From Nocardiopsis kunsanensis DSM 44524 (GTDB taxonomy: Bacteria; Actinomycetota; Actinomycetes; Streptosporangiales; Streptosporangiaceae), in assembly GCF_000340965.1 (NCBI RefSeq), contig NZ_ANAY01000028.1, positions 1 through 64,000 of the forward strand: a stretch of DNA of 64,000 nt, read 5' to 3'. A program made the position numbers and the translations under genes. Positions 1 through 7,921 of this stretch are shown piece after piece. Position 1 is the stretch's first letter. Every line of letters starts with the position of its first letter. Below the pieces are notes generated by a model. That model searched no databases. It was not told the origin of the DNA and saw only the letters and a list, made by a program, of their open reading frames with translations.

Positions 1-71
1 CCGCACAGCTTGACCTGTACTCACACAGAGTCACCGATCATTACTCGGAAAGGCTCAGTCCTTCGAACCGC

Positions 72-347
72 GCCCGACGCGGGCTACCTGTGTGGTCGCG
101 CAGCCTTCCCTCGGCCCCGTCGTCGGTGACCGTGATCAAGGACGCCGCCGGCCGGTACTTCGCGGGTTTGGTCGTGCAAACCCACGACCAACCGCTTCCG
201 GAGACCACACCCGAGGTCGGTATCGATCTCGGGTTGAGGCACTTCGCGGTGCTCTCGACCGGGGAGAAGGTCGCCAACCCCCGGTTCCTGCGCCGGGCCG
301 GAAAGAAACTGCGGACACGACGCTCCCGTTGTCGGAGGTTGGGCACC
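72..347 (+). pseudogene. TnpB (IS200/IS605 OrfB) remnant
   Basis: This is a relic of a TnpB-type RNA-guided nuclease/transposase accessory protein. The readable part runs from a WSR-LPSAPSSVTVIKD strand through VGIDLGLRHFAVLS, the RuvC-I motif with its catalytic Asp, to FLRRAGKKL, where the family normally continues into a basic helix. Similarity stops near position 347, and the zinc finger, RuvC-II and RuvC-III regions are absent. The N-terminal part is missing as well, and no start or ribosome binding site fits. It is non-functional; the surrounding 348-533 shows no further coding signal. No flanking IS ends were recognised. Confidence 0.75.
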
Positions 348-533
348 CGGGGGATGGGGGACATTCCCAGAACACCGGATCCAAACAACACGGCGTTTAT
401 TGGGTTCGACTCTATGTATTTACCCCCGAACAACCCCGAGGCCACCATTCGGAGCCGACAGAAAGCGGATTGTTATCGCGAATTAATGGTGATACCTGTG
501 GACATTGTTCTTCATGGGGAGAGAGGAAAAGAA

Positions 534-567
534 GAGGGTCGCGCACCGGCTTCGGTGCGCGACCCTC
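534..567 (-). terminator. Rho-independent terminator of doxX
   Basis: Perfect 15-bp stem (534-548 with 553-567) and 4-nt loop, just past the doxX stop. On the minus strand it is followed by a T-rich stretch (complement of 519-533), as expected of an intrinsic terminator. Confidence 0.8.
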
Positions 568-588
568 CGGGCATTCGGTCCCGGCCGT

Positions 589-1053
589 TCAGGCGGTCAC
601 CGTTTCCCGCTCTGCGGCCGGGGTCTCCTGCTTCCGGGAGCTGCGCTCGCTCCAGGGCAGCGGCAGCAGACTGTCGAGCGCGAGGCGGCCGCCGGAGAAC
701 CCGAGGGCGAGGGCGGCCAGGCCCAGGACCATCGGGAGCTCGTAACCTCCGACGAGCGGGTCCCCCACGTGCGCGAAGGCGAGCGCGGACCCCATCATCG
801 CGGCCAGGACGACACCGGTGACCGGGAGCAGGAGGCCGACGACGAGCGCAGCACCGAACCCCACCTCGATCACGGCCCCGACGAGCGCGGCGGCCTCGGG
901 CACGGGCACACCCATGGCCTCGAAGCCCGCTGCGGTACCACCGGGGTCGGTGGCCTTGGGCAGGCCGTGGGCGATGAGGACGGCACCGACGGCGGCACGT
1001 GCGGCCAGGGCCGTGATGTCGTGGACCTTGGACATGAACGGACGTCGGGACAT
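589..1053 (-). CDS. DoxX family membrane protein
   Basis: 154-residue inner-membrane protein of the DoxX/YphA type. After a short basic N-terminus it shows R-AVGAVLIAHGLPK, the conserved first helix and loop of the family, then three more hydrophobic helices (about residues 55-75, 80-95 and 105-120) and a charged cytoplasmic tail. Some DoxX-like proteins act with oxidoreductases in membrane redox or thiol-stress complexes; the role here is unknown. AGGAGA ends four bases before the ATG at 1053, which settles the start. A MarR regulator lies 138 bp upstream on the same strand, and a 12-bp palindrome (1117-1128) sits between them, so MarR control of doxX is likely. Confidence 0.85.
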   Translation of the reverse strand: MSRRPFMSKVHDITALAARAAVGAVLIAHGLPKATDPGGTAAGFEAMGVPVPEAAALVGAVIEVGFGAALVVGLLLPVTGVVLAAMMGSALAFAHVGDPLVGGYELPMVLGLAALALGFSGGRLALDSLLPLPWSERSSRKQETPAAERETVTA

Positions 1054-1112
1054 CGGTTCTCCTGCTTCGTGATCGGGCTCTACTCAGGACGCACTCAACA
1101 CTTGAGGGCGCA

Positions 1113-1132
1113 ATATTTTCCTAGGAAACTAT
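1113..1132. promoter_or_regulatory. Palindromic MarR-type operator
   Basis: The core TTTCCTAGGAAA (1117-1128) is a perfect palindrome. Flanking ATA/TAT extends it to 20 bp with one mismatched pair. It lies 60-80 bp upstream of the doxX start and just past the end of the MarR gene. The AT-rich setting contrasts with its surroundings and looks like a promoter. Binding by the adjacent MarR protein is inferred. Confidence 0.6.
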
Positions 1133-1191
1133 AGGGTACCGACCGTCCCCAGCCGTTCGGGGCACGATCCGTAGTGGCGCTCCACACCCGG

Positions 1192-1674
1192 TCAGCGTGT
1201 GTACCGGGGTTCGGTCTCCTCGGGGTCGAGAGCATCCAGCAACGCCGCACTGATCCCGTCGAGCTGGCTCACCTGTTCAGGGGTCAGGGCATCGAACAGC
1301 ACCCGGCGCACCTCCTCGACGTGCCCGGGGGCCGCGGCTCCGAGGACACCGAACCCGTGGTCGGTGATCTCGACGACGGTGGTGCGGCGGTCGCCCCGAC
1401 GTTTGAAGCGGCGGACCAGGCCCTCGCGTTCCAGGCCGGAGACCGAGTGCGACATCCGGCTCTGGGACGCACGCAGGTAGGCAGCCAGGGCGCTCATCGT
1501 CATCGCGCGCTCGGGTGCCTCCGACAGCGCCGCGAGCGTGGAGTAGGCCGAGTGCGAGATCCCCGAGTCCCGCCGCAACTGCCGGTCCAGTTGGGCCTCC
1601 AGCAGGTGCGACGCCGTCAGGAAGTTGCGCCAGGTCCACTGCTCGCCCTCGTCGAGCCACCGAGTGTCGGACAT
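1192..1674 (-). CDS. MarR family transcriptional regulator
   Basis: 160-residue winged-helix repressor. It has the usual MarR order: dimerisation helix (about 10-35), helix-turn-helix around MSALAAYLRASQSRMSHSVSGLE (about 60-82), then the wing with RRGDRRTTVVEITDHG (the DxR signature of MarR wings), and a C-terminal dimerisation helix. The ATG at 1674 has GAGGGAG about 12 bases upstream; an in-frame extension to 1890 is basic low-complexity sequence and was not accepted. The gene is co-oriented with doxX downstream. The ligand is unknown; MarR proteins commonly answer to phenolics or oxidants. Confidence 0.88.
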   Translation of the reverse strand: MSDTRWLDEGEQWTWRNFLTASHLLEAQLDRQLRRDSGISHSAYSTLAALSEAPERAMTMSALAAYLRASQSRMSHSVSGLEREGLVRRFKRRGDRRTTVVEITDHGFGVLGAAAPGHVEEVRRVLFDALTPEQVSQLDGISAALLDALDPEETEPRYTR

Positions 1675-1856
1675 CCTGCCCGCTCCCTCACATCCTGCTG
1701 TGCACGGCCCCCCGGAACCCGGGCCCGGGCGTGCTGCAACGCTACCGGTCGGGCACCGGGGGCCGACCGCACCGACGGACGCGTGCTCCGGGGCCTCCCG
1801 AACCCTCCCGCCGTGGGTAATCTTCCTACGGCACGGGCTTTTCGGGAGGGATCGCG

Positions 1857-2747
1857 GTGGGCGTACGGGAAGCGGCCGGGCGGGCCGCACGCACCACGTG
1901 GCGGCATTACCGGGCGCTGTTGACGGCCCTTCTCATGCCGTTGCTCCCCGCCTTGTTGCTGGGAGCACTCACAGCCGCCGCACTGACCGCGCACGGGGCC
2001 ATCACCAGCGGTCAGGCGCTCGTGTGGTCCTCACTTCCTCTGCTCACCCGGGTTTTCGCCGGTGCCGGGCTCGTGGCGATGCTGATCGGGGGACCGACCG
2101 CCGTGGGGTCCGCTGCGCGGGTGGCCGAGGACGCCGCACGGGGACATGGCCCCGACCTCGGCCGTGCGTGGCGTACCGGCTTCCGCCGCGCCCCGCTGAC
2201 CGCAGGCGTGCTCGCGGCCCTGACCGCCCTGACCGCCGCAGGGCTGTGGGCCGCCACGCACCTGACCGTGCCGTGGGCGGCGGCGGTGTGGGTGTTCATG
2301 GCCGTGGCCGCGGCCCTGCTGTTGCGGCCGCCCCGGGTCCCCGCCCGCCAGGGTGCGGTGCTCGCCCTGGCGGGCATCGTCCCGTTGGCCCCGGCCGTGC
2401 CGGCGGCGCAGGCCGACCTCGGCCTCGGGCTGCTGTGGGTGCTGGCGGTGACCCCTTGGACGGCGGTGATGCTGCACACGTCCCCGTACCCCGCGCGGAC
2501 CGGGCCGGCCCCGCGTGCGGCTCATCCGGTCCCGGCACCGCTCCTGGCGGCGCTCCTGGCCACGACCCCGCTCATCAGCCCCGGACCACCCTGGGTCGGA
2601 CCGGCCTCGGCCGAACCCGTGGCGGCCTCCGCGACCACCGCCGAGGAACACGCTTCACCGCTGGGACCGGCACCCGGCCCGGGCCCGGACAGGGGCTGGG
2701 TGCTGCACATCGTGTGCCCGCCCCTCTGCGGCTCGTACCGCGGCTGA
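1857..2747 (+). CDS. Hypothetical multi-pass membrane protein
   Basis: 296 residues, unrecognised family. About seven hydrophobic segments are visible (near 20-45, 55-80, 110-130, 138-155, 165-185, 190-205 and 228-242), separated by short Arg-rich loops, so it should be an integral membrane protein. The C-terminal 60 residues are Pro/Ala/Gly-rich and end in a short hydrophobic Cys-containing segment. The GTG start at 1857 has GGGAGGG seven bases upstream. It is divergent from the MarR gene and convergent with the second MarR gene. No transporter or enzyme signature is visible. Confidence 0.75.
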   Translation: MGVREAAGRAARTTWRHYRALLTALLMPLLPALLLGALTAAALTAHGAITSGQALVWSSLPLLTRVFAGAGLVAMLIGGPTAVGSAARVAEDAARGHGPDLGRAWRTGFRRAPLTAGVLAALTALTAAGLWAATHLTVPWAAAVWVFMAVAAALLLRPPRVPARQGAVLALAGIVPLAPAVPAAQADLGLGLLWVLAVTPWTAVMLHTSPYPARTGPAPRAAHPVPAPLLAALLATTPLISPGPPWVGPASAEPVAASATTAEEHASPLGPAPGPGPDRGWVLHIVCPPLCGSYRG

Positions 2748-2811
2748 TCCCGGGCACGGCCCGGAGGCAGGGAGACACGCACGCGGCTCGGGCACAGGCC
2801 CGCCCCGGGGC

Positions 2812-3249
2812 TCAGGCCGTGTCGGCCCGCCCGGCCACCGGACCGAGCATCCGCACCAGACGCCCGTGGTCGGTCTCGTCGAGGGTGTCGATCTGCTGGG
2901 TCTGTGCCTGTTCGACCTCGCCGGAGAGCTGTTCGCGCACTTCGAGGCCGCGTTCGGAAGCCCCCAGGACCACACGCCGGCGGTCGGTGTCATCGATGGA
3001 GCGGTAGGCCAGTGCCCCTGCCACCAGTCGGTCGGCGACGCGGGTGGCGGTGGCCCCGGCCAGGCTCAGTTCCTCACACAGGGCGGCCATCGGCAGGGGC
3101 CCGGAGCCGGCCAACAGATCGAGCATCCGCCACTGGTCGACGGTGAGCCCGCGTCCGCGTACGGCTGCGGCGGCTCCGCGATCGAGGCGGGTGGCGACCC
3201 TGCGGAGGAAGAGCGCATCGAGGCCGCTCGTCATGGTGTGTCGACTCAT
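2812..3249 (-). CDS. MarR family transcriptional regulator
   Basis: 145-residue MarR-type winged helix. GLTVDQWRMLDLLAGSGPLP leads into the helix-turn-helix around LCEELSLAGATATRVADRLVA, then DDTDRRRVVLGASERG, the wing with the conserved D-R pattern, then a long C-terminal helix. The ATG at 3249 gives the family's normal length; another ATG lies five codons further in and neither has a strong ribosome binding site, so the exact start is uncertain. It stands alone; its target could be itself or the divergent fmdBA pair. Confidence 0.85.
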   Translation of the reverse strand: MSRHTMTSGLDALFLRRVATRLDRGAAAAVRGRGLTVDQWRMLDLLAGSGPLPMAALCEELSLAGATATRVADRLVAGALAYRSIDDTDRRRVVLGASERGLEVREQLSGEVEQAQTQQIDTLDETDHGRLVRMLGPVAGRADTA

Positions 3250-3567
3250 GGTGCCCGTGTTCCGTCCCTTGCCCGAACCCTGACCATTCGGGAAGCTTTC
3301 ATTCGGGGCGAATTTAGCATCCCCGGCACCGGCGGGCGCACCCAGGGCGTACATCGCACGAACGGGACCGTGGCCGCCCGCCCGGAGACCGCCGGACACA
3401 TGTGCCGCGCCTGCGCTGCCGGGTGCGCCCGGCGCGGACGGCCCGGGTTCCGAACCCTCACGCATTTCCGGGGCATCCCGGCAACGGCCTTCCCGTAGGG
3501 CACAGGGCCACCCCTTGCCCCTTCATTCCAAGTGGTCTATTTTCATCTGAAAGGGAATGAGGTTGGC
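3250..3567. other. Intergenic region with candidate operator
   Basis: This is the divergent promoter region between the MarR gene and fmdB. It holds ATTCGGGGCGAAT (3301-3313), a 5-3-5 inverted repeat about 52 bp upstream of the MarR start, and a second ATTCGGG copy at 3286-3292. A regulatory role is inferred. No gene is seen. Confidence 0.35.
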
Positions 3568-3840
3568 ATGGCCGCATACCTGTACCGATGCCCCGAACGG
3601 CACGAGACCACCGAACACGCACCCATGGGCGAGGCACCCGCGAGTGTGGAGTGCAGGTGTGGGGCCCGCGCCGCCCGGGCCTTCACCGCACCCATGGTGC
3701 GCTCCCTACCGCGAACGGCCCACCGCATGCGCGATGCGGCCGTGGAGAGTTCGGAGCAACCCCGCATCGCCCGCCGCGCAGCCGGAACACCCGCGCCTGC
3801 ACCGGCCGGTCCCAGACACTCGCTCCTCCCCCGCGCCTGA
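3568..3840 (+). CDS. fmdB: FmdB-type zinc-ribbon protein
   Basis: 90-residue protein with a short N-terminal zinc ribbon: YLYRC at Cys8, His12, then ECRCG with Cys29 and Cys31. This matches the FmdB/CxxC_CXXC_SSSS family, named for a putative regulator of formamidase. The C-terminal half is Arg/Ala/Pro-rich and probably disordered. The ATG at 3568 has a GGAATGAGG sequence upstream. It lies 37 bp before the acetamidase/formamidase gene, the classic pairing. Whether it regulates transcription or supports the enzyme is not established for the family. Confidence 0.8.
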   Translation: MAAYLYRCPERHETTEHAPMGEAPASVECRCGARAARAFTAPMVRSLPRTAHRMRDAAVESSEQPRIARRAAGTPAPAPAGPRHSLLPRA

Positions 3841-3877
3841 CCCGTGTCCCGAGTCCGCTCACAGGAAGGCCGCTGCC

Positions 3878-5134
3878 ATGCCCGAGGTGCTCTTCAGCCA
3901 CGACCCGTCCCGTCCCATGGCCCGACAGGCCGTGCCCGGACACAACCGTTTCCATCCGGACGTACCTCCCGCCGCGACCGCCCGCCCCGGCCAGGAGTTC
4001 CGCATCGAGTGCCGGGAGTGGACCGACGGCCAGATCGGTGACAACGACTCCGCGAACGATGTACGCGACGTCGATCTCGACAATTCCCACATGCTCAGCG
4101 GCCCGGTCCGTGTGGAGGGCGCCGAACCCGGTGACCTGCTGATCGTGGACATCCTCGATCTCGGCCCGATCCCGCAGGAGACCTCGGGGAAGGGGCCGGT
4201 CTGCGGCCAGGGCTGGGGCTACAGCGGCATCTTCGCCAAGGTCAACGGCGGCGGGTTCCTCACCGACCACTACCCGGACGCCTACAAGGCCGTATGGGAC
4301 TTCAGCGGCCAGGTCGCCACCTCCCGCCACGTGCCGGGGGTGGAGTACACAGGCATCACACACCCCGGCCTCATGGGGGTGGCACCCTCACCGGAGCTCC
4401 TGGAACGCTGGAACCGGCGCGAGCGCGCACTCATCGCCACCGACCCCGAACGGGTGCCGCCGCTGGCACTGCCGCCCCTGGCGTCCGGAACGCTGGCCGG
4501 CAACGCCGAGGGCGAGCTCCTGGACCGCATCGGCGCGGAGGGCGCACGCACCGTGCCACCGCGTGAGAACGGTGGGAACCACGACATCAAGAACCTCACC
4601 CGGGGATCACGGGTCTTCTACCCGGTGCACGTTCCGGGTGCGCTGCTGTCCGTGGGCGACCTGCACTTCAGCCAGGGCGACGGGGAGATCAACTTCTGCG
4701 GCGCGATCGAGATGGGCGGCTTCATCGACCTTCGCGTGGAGGTGGTCAAGGGCGGCATGGAGACCTATGGGGTACACCGCAACCCGGTCTTCCAGCCCGG
4801 CCGGGTCGCACCGCAGTACTCGGAGTACCTGACCTTCATCGGGGTGAGTGTGGACCACCGCGACGACACGAACCTGTACATGGACGCGACCGAGGCCTAC
4901 CGCAACGCCTGCCTCAACGCGATCTCGTACCTGACGAAATGGGGGTACACCGGCGAGCAGGCCTATCTGATCCTGGGGACCTCGCCGATCGAGGGCCGCA
5001 TCGGCGGTGTCGTGGACATCCCCAACGCCTGTTGTGCGGTCTACCTGCCCACGGAGATCTTCGCCGAGGACATCCGCCCGGGTGCGGGCGGGCCGGTGTT
5101 CAAGGACCGCGGCCAGGTCGCCGTCACGAGCTGA
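3878..5134 (+). CDS. fmdA: Acetamidase/formamidase
   Basis: 418-residue enzyme of the FmdA/AmdA family (Pfam FmdA_AmdA), hydrolysing formamide or short-chain amides to ammonia and the carboxylate. Hallmarks: GDNDSANDV, VEGAEPGDLLIVDILDLGP, GGFLTDHYPDAYKAVWDF, HPGLMGVAPS, ENGGNHDIKNLTRGS, DLHFSQGDGEINFCGAIEMGG and GTSPIEGRIGGVVDIPNACC. Length is typical, with no signal peptide, so it is cytoplasmic. AGGAAGG lies eight bases before the ATG. It is probably co-transcribed with fmdB and ends at a strong bidirectional hairpin. A nitrogen-scavenging role is inferred from the family. Confidence 0.95.
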   Translation: MPEVLFSHDPSRPMARQAVPGHNRFHPDVPPAATARPGQEFRIECREWTDGQIGDNDSANDVRDVDLDNSHMLSGPVRVEGAEPGDLLIVDILDLGPIPQETSGKGPVCGQGWGYSGIFAKVNGGGFLTDHYPDAYKAVWDFSGQVATSRHVPGVEYTGITHPGLMGVAPSPELLERWNRRERALIATDPERVPPLALPPLASGTLAGNAEGELLDRIGAEGARTVPPRENGGNHDIKNLTRGSRVFYPVHVPGALLSVGDLHFSQGDGEINFCGAIEMGGFIDLRVEVVKGGMETYGVHRNPVFQPGRVAPQYSEYLTFIGVSVDHRDDTNLYMDATEAYRNACLNAISYLTKWGYTGEQAYLILGTSPIEGRIGGVVDIPNACCAVYLPTEIFAEDIRPGAGGPVFKDRGQVAVTS

Positions 5135-5180
5135 CCCCGCCCCGGCCGCCGGCTGCCCGCGGTGGGCACCCCACACACGA

Positions 5181-5218
5181 GGCGGGGGCCACGGAACCGC
5201 TGTTCCGTGGCCCCCGCC
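5181..5218. terminator. Bidirectional terminator hairpin
   Basis: Perfect 17-bp stem (5181-5197 with 5202-5218) and 4-nt loop CGCT, between the convergent fmdA and L,D-transpeptidase genes. It can serve both strands. Confidence 0.8.
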
Positions 5219-5240
5219 GGGCGTCGGGTCCCGGGGTCGC

Positions 5241-6518
5241 TCAGAGGTCCTCTCCGTGGACCGGCCCGGGGGTGCCCGAGCCGTCGGTGACCTGGGGCTC
5301 CCCGGTCTCGCTCTCCTCGAGCCACTCTTCCCACGACTTCTGCCAGTAGCCCCAACCGTTGTTCCACGCGAACTCGCGGTCGGTGCCGGTGGTCTCGACG
5401 ACATCGCCCATCAAGGTGTTCTCGAAGAACCACCGGGCGTCGTCCATGCGCAGGTTGGTGCACCCGTTGGAGGTGTTGGCCGAACCGATGTTGCCGTTGG
5501 AGGACATCTCGTGGATGAACTCGCCGCTGTTGGAGGTACGGACGGCGTACTGGACGTCGAGGCGGTAGTAGCCGGGGTCACCCTCGTTGATGCCGAGGGT
5601 GGCGGAGTCCATCGTGAGGGTCTCGTAGCGCTCCATGAGGACGTGGGTCCCGCTGGAGGTGGTGTCGAAGTTGCGGTTGGCAGCGCCGTTGCTCACCTCG
5701 AAGGTGCGGTCGTGCTCACCGTCGATCTCGATCTCCATCTCGTGGTCGGGCACGTGCATCGTCGCGATGAGCTCACGGCCGACCTCGAAGTCGAAGGCGT
5801 AGTTGCGGTTGCCGTAGACACCGTCGGCGGACTCGACACCGGCGAGGTTGAGGTCGACACTCACCTGCTGATGGGGCTCCCAGTACTCCTGGGGGCGGAA
5901 GACGGCCATCTGGTCGTCGACCCAGTTCCACGCACCCTCGATCTCCTCCTCGGACTGCACGTCCATGGAGTTCTCGACCTCGACCTTGTTGGTCACGGGA
6001 CGGTCGAAGTTGATGATGACAGGCATGCCAACACCGACGGTGTCGCCGGAGTTCGGGAAGTTGGAGGTCAGGCCGAGGCGCTGGCCCTCGGGGGCGGCTT
6101 CGGTGGTGAACTCGTGGACGAGCTCGCTCTCCTCGCCGTCCCCGTTCTCAGCGGTGGCAGTGACGACGACCTCGGCGCCGGGACGCAGGTTCCAGTCGCT
6201 GACCCACTCGGTGTCGTCCTCGTTGAGGGATCCGCTCATCTCGTAGAGGGACTCGTCCTCTTCCTCGCTCTCCTCACCGACGGACTGGTCGATCCGGACG
6301 TCGGTGATGGAACCTCCGTCGGAGGTGACAGTGACCGGGGAGTTGGGCGGGAGGTTCTCCTCACCGTCACCGGGGGCGATGGCGATCTCGGCGGGGGCGG
6401 CCTCGTCACTGCTCTGCGTCTCGGCGTCCCCGGAAGTGCAGGCAGTCGCCATCAGTGCCAGCGATGCCAGCACGGCACCGAACCGGCGCGGGCGGGCCGC
6501 GTAGGTCTTCCCCGTCAC
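5241..6518 (-). CDS. L,D-transpeptidase lipoprotein (YkuD type)
   Basis: 425-residue envelope enzyme that would form 3-3 peptidoglycan cross-links outside the membrane. The N-terminus has Arg residues, a hydrophobic stretch and the lipobox LMATAC with Cys27. An acidic linker (about 28-130) and two Ig-like beta domains follow, as in actinobacterial Ldts. The catalytic domain carries SGEFIHEM and NTSNGCTNLR with nucleophile Cys353. The residue before Gly-Cys is Asn rather than the usual His of SHGC, noted as unusual. A W-rich C-terminal extension follows, as in mycobacterial Ldt enzymes. It ends at the hairpin shared with fmdA. Confidence 0.9.
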   Translation of the reverse strand: MTGKTYAARPRRFGAVLASLALMATACTSGDAETQSSDEAAPAEIAIAPGDGEENLPPNSPVTVTSDGGSITDVRIDQSVGEESEEEDESLYEMSGSLNEDDTEWVSDWNLRPGAEVVVTATAENGDGEESELVHEFTTEAAPEGQRLGLTSNFPNSGDTVGVGMPVIINFDRPVTNKVEVENSMDVQSEEEIEGAWNWVDDQMAVFRPQEYWEPHQQVSVDLNLAGVESADGVYGNRNYAFDFEVGRELIATMHVPDHEMEIEIDGEHDRTFEVSNGAANRNFDTTSSGTHVLMERYETLTMDSATLGINEGDPGYYRLDVQYAVRTSNSGEFIHEMSSNGNIGSANTSNGCTNLRMDDARWFFENTLMGDVVETTGTDREFAWNNGWGYWQKSWEEWLEESETGEPQVTDGSGTPGPVHGEDL

Positions 6519-6839
6519 GTCTGGACCTCCATGAATCGTCTCGAACGCCGTGTCCCAGTATTGGACGCACGAGAGCGGAAAAGGTTCGGGCCTCGTTCGT
6601 ATCGGTATCGAGCAGTTACCGACAATCCTGCGGATCCGGTCCTCGGAACCGCTGACGATACACCCTGGGGGTACTGGGGGTACATGTCAGGATCTCAGGA
6701 TATGTGGCGGACCTGCCCCTGTTGGACACGTTGCACCCGCTTCCCCCGCTCCCCCCGAGACCATAGAATGTGGAGCGTTCGAACAAGTTTATCGGGAAAG
6801 CTGAGCGATCGCTCAGGATGTTTCGGAAGGGGCTTCATC
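6519..6839. promoter_or_regulatory. Divergent promoter region with TetR operator
   Basis: Shared upstream region of the L,D-transpeptidase and SMR genes. CTGAGCGATCGCTCAG (6801-6816) is a perfect 16-bp palindrome 23 bp before the SMR start, exactly where a TetR repressor would block transcription or elongation. A TetR gene lies immediately downstream of the pump, so it is the likely binder. The rest shows no gene. Confidence 0.65.
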
Positions 6840-7163
6840 ATGCAGTGGGTCTTCCTGGTGGGCGCGATCGCCGCGGAGGTGTTCGCGACCACCTCACTCA
6901 AGTTCTCCGAGGGCTTCACCAAACTGCTGCCCTCGGTCTTCGTGGTCGTGGGGTACGCCACCGCGTTCTTCCTCCTCTCCCAATCGTTGGTCAGGGGCAT
7001 GGAGCTCGGTGTCGCCTACGGTCTGTGGGCGGCCCTGGGTGTGGCCCTCGTCGCCACCATCGGGGTCGTGTTCCTGGGTGAGTCCCTCACCTGGGTACAG
7101 ACCGGCGGCATCGCCCTCCTCATCGCCGGAGTGATGGCCCTGGAAATGGGCGGACAGCACTGA
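6840..7163 (+). CDS. SMR family multidrug efflux protein
   Basis: 107-residue, four-helix small multidrug resistance protein of the EmrE/QacC/SugE group, a proton-coupled antiporter working as a dimer in the membrane. The proton- and substrate-binding Glu is at residue 13 in VGAIAAEVFATTSLKFSEGF. YGLWAALGVALVATIGVVFLGESL matches the helix-3 region. Length is typical. GGAAGGGG precedes the ATG at 6840. The TetR gene begins 14 bp downstream, and a 16-bp palindrome lies before the start, giving a self-contained repressor-pump pair. The substrate cannot be read from sequence. Confidence 0.92.
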   Translation: MQWVFLVGAIAAEVFATTSLKFSEGFTKLLPSVFVVVGYATAFFLLSQSLVRGMELGVAYGLWAALGVALVATIGVVFLGESLTWVQTGGIALLIAGVMALEMGGQH

Positions 7164-7177
7164 ACCCCGGAGGGAAC

Positions 7178-7750
7178 GTGAACACCGACCCCGAGCACAT
7201 CCAGGACGGCCGCCGACGCAAGGGCGAACAGCGCCGACAACTGCTGGTGGAGGCGACCATGCGTGTCATCGAACGCGACGGGGCCGGCTCGGTGAGCCAA
7301 CGCCGCGTCGCCGCCGAGGCCGGGGTCCCGCCCAGCTCCGTCACCTACTACTACGACTCCGTCGACGACCTTCTCGTGGCCACCCTGACCCGGGTCAACG
7401 ACTCCTACGTCGAACTGGTCGGCACTATCGGCACCGGGGACGAGGGGCTCGCCGCGCTGGCCCGCATCATCGCCCCCGCCGACGAGGAGGCCCACGCCCA
7501 CCTGGTGGCCGAGTGCGAGCTCTTCCTCATGGCCGCCCGGCGCCCGGCCATGCGCACGGAGATCGAACGCTGGTCCGCCACGCTCGATGCCTTCTTGGCC
7601 CCGTACACCACCGACACCGTCCAGCGCACCGGCGTGTCCAACGCCATCGAGGGGATGTTCCTGCGCGGGGCCTACTCGGGCACCTCCGCTCCCGGGGCCG
7701 AGGAGGTCCACCGGGTGCTGCGGCGCCTGCTCGACCGTCCCGAGCAGTGA
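7178..7750 (+). CDS. TetR family transcriptional regulator
   Basis: 190-residue TetR repressor. The DNA-binding domain spans about 15-65: RRQLLVEATMRVIERDGAGS, VSQRRVAAEAGVPPSSVTYYY (helix-turn-helix) and DDLLVATL. The C-terminal ligand-binding domain is all-helical. GGAGGGA is six bases before the GTG start. It is 14 bp from the SMR pump gene and surely co-transcribed with it. The palindrome at 6801-6816 is the obvious candidate operator, giving autoregulation. Confidence 0.92.
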   Translation: MNTDPEHIQDGRRRKGEQRRQLLVEATMRVIERDGAGSVSQRRVAAEAGVPPSSVTYYYDSVDDLLVATLTRVNDSYVELVGTIGTGDEGLAALARIIAPADEEAHAHLVAECELFLMAARRPAMRTEIERWSATLDAFLAPYTTDTVQRTGVSNAIEGMFLRGAYSGTSAPGAEEVHRVLRRLLDRPEQ

Positions 7751-7921
7751 TCCGGGGCCGGCCGCAGTGCCGGCTCCGGCAGCCGTCAGTGCTCCTGGGG
7801 CACCGCTGAGCACCGTCAGCGCTCGTGAGAGCACCACCGCCCGGTTCGCGGGGGTGAGGGATCGGGGCCGAGGCCTTCGTGCTCAGGTCCATACCGGCCG
7901 ATCCGCACACAGGCACCCGGT

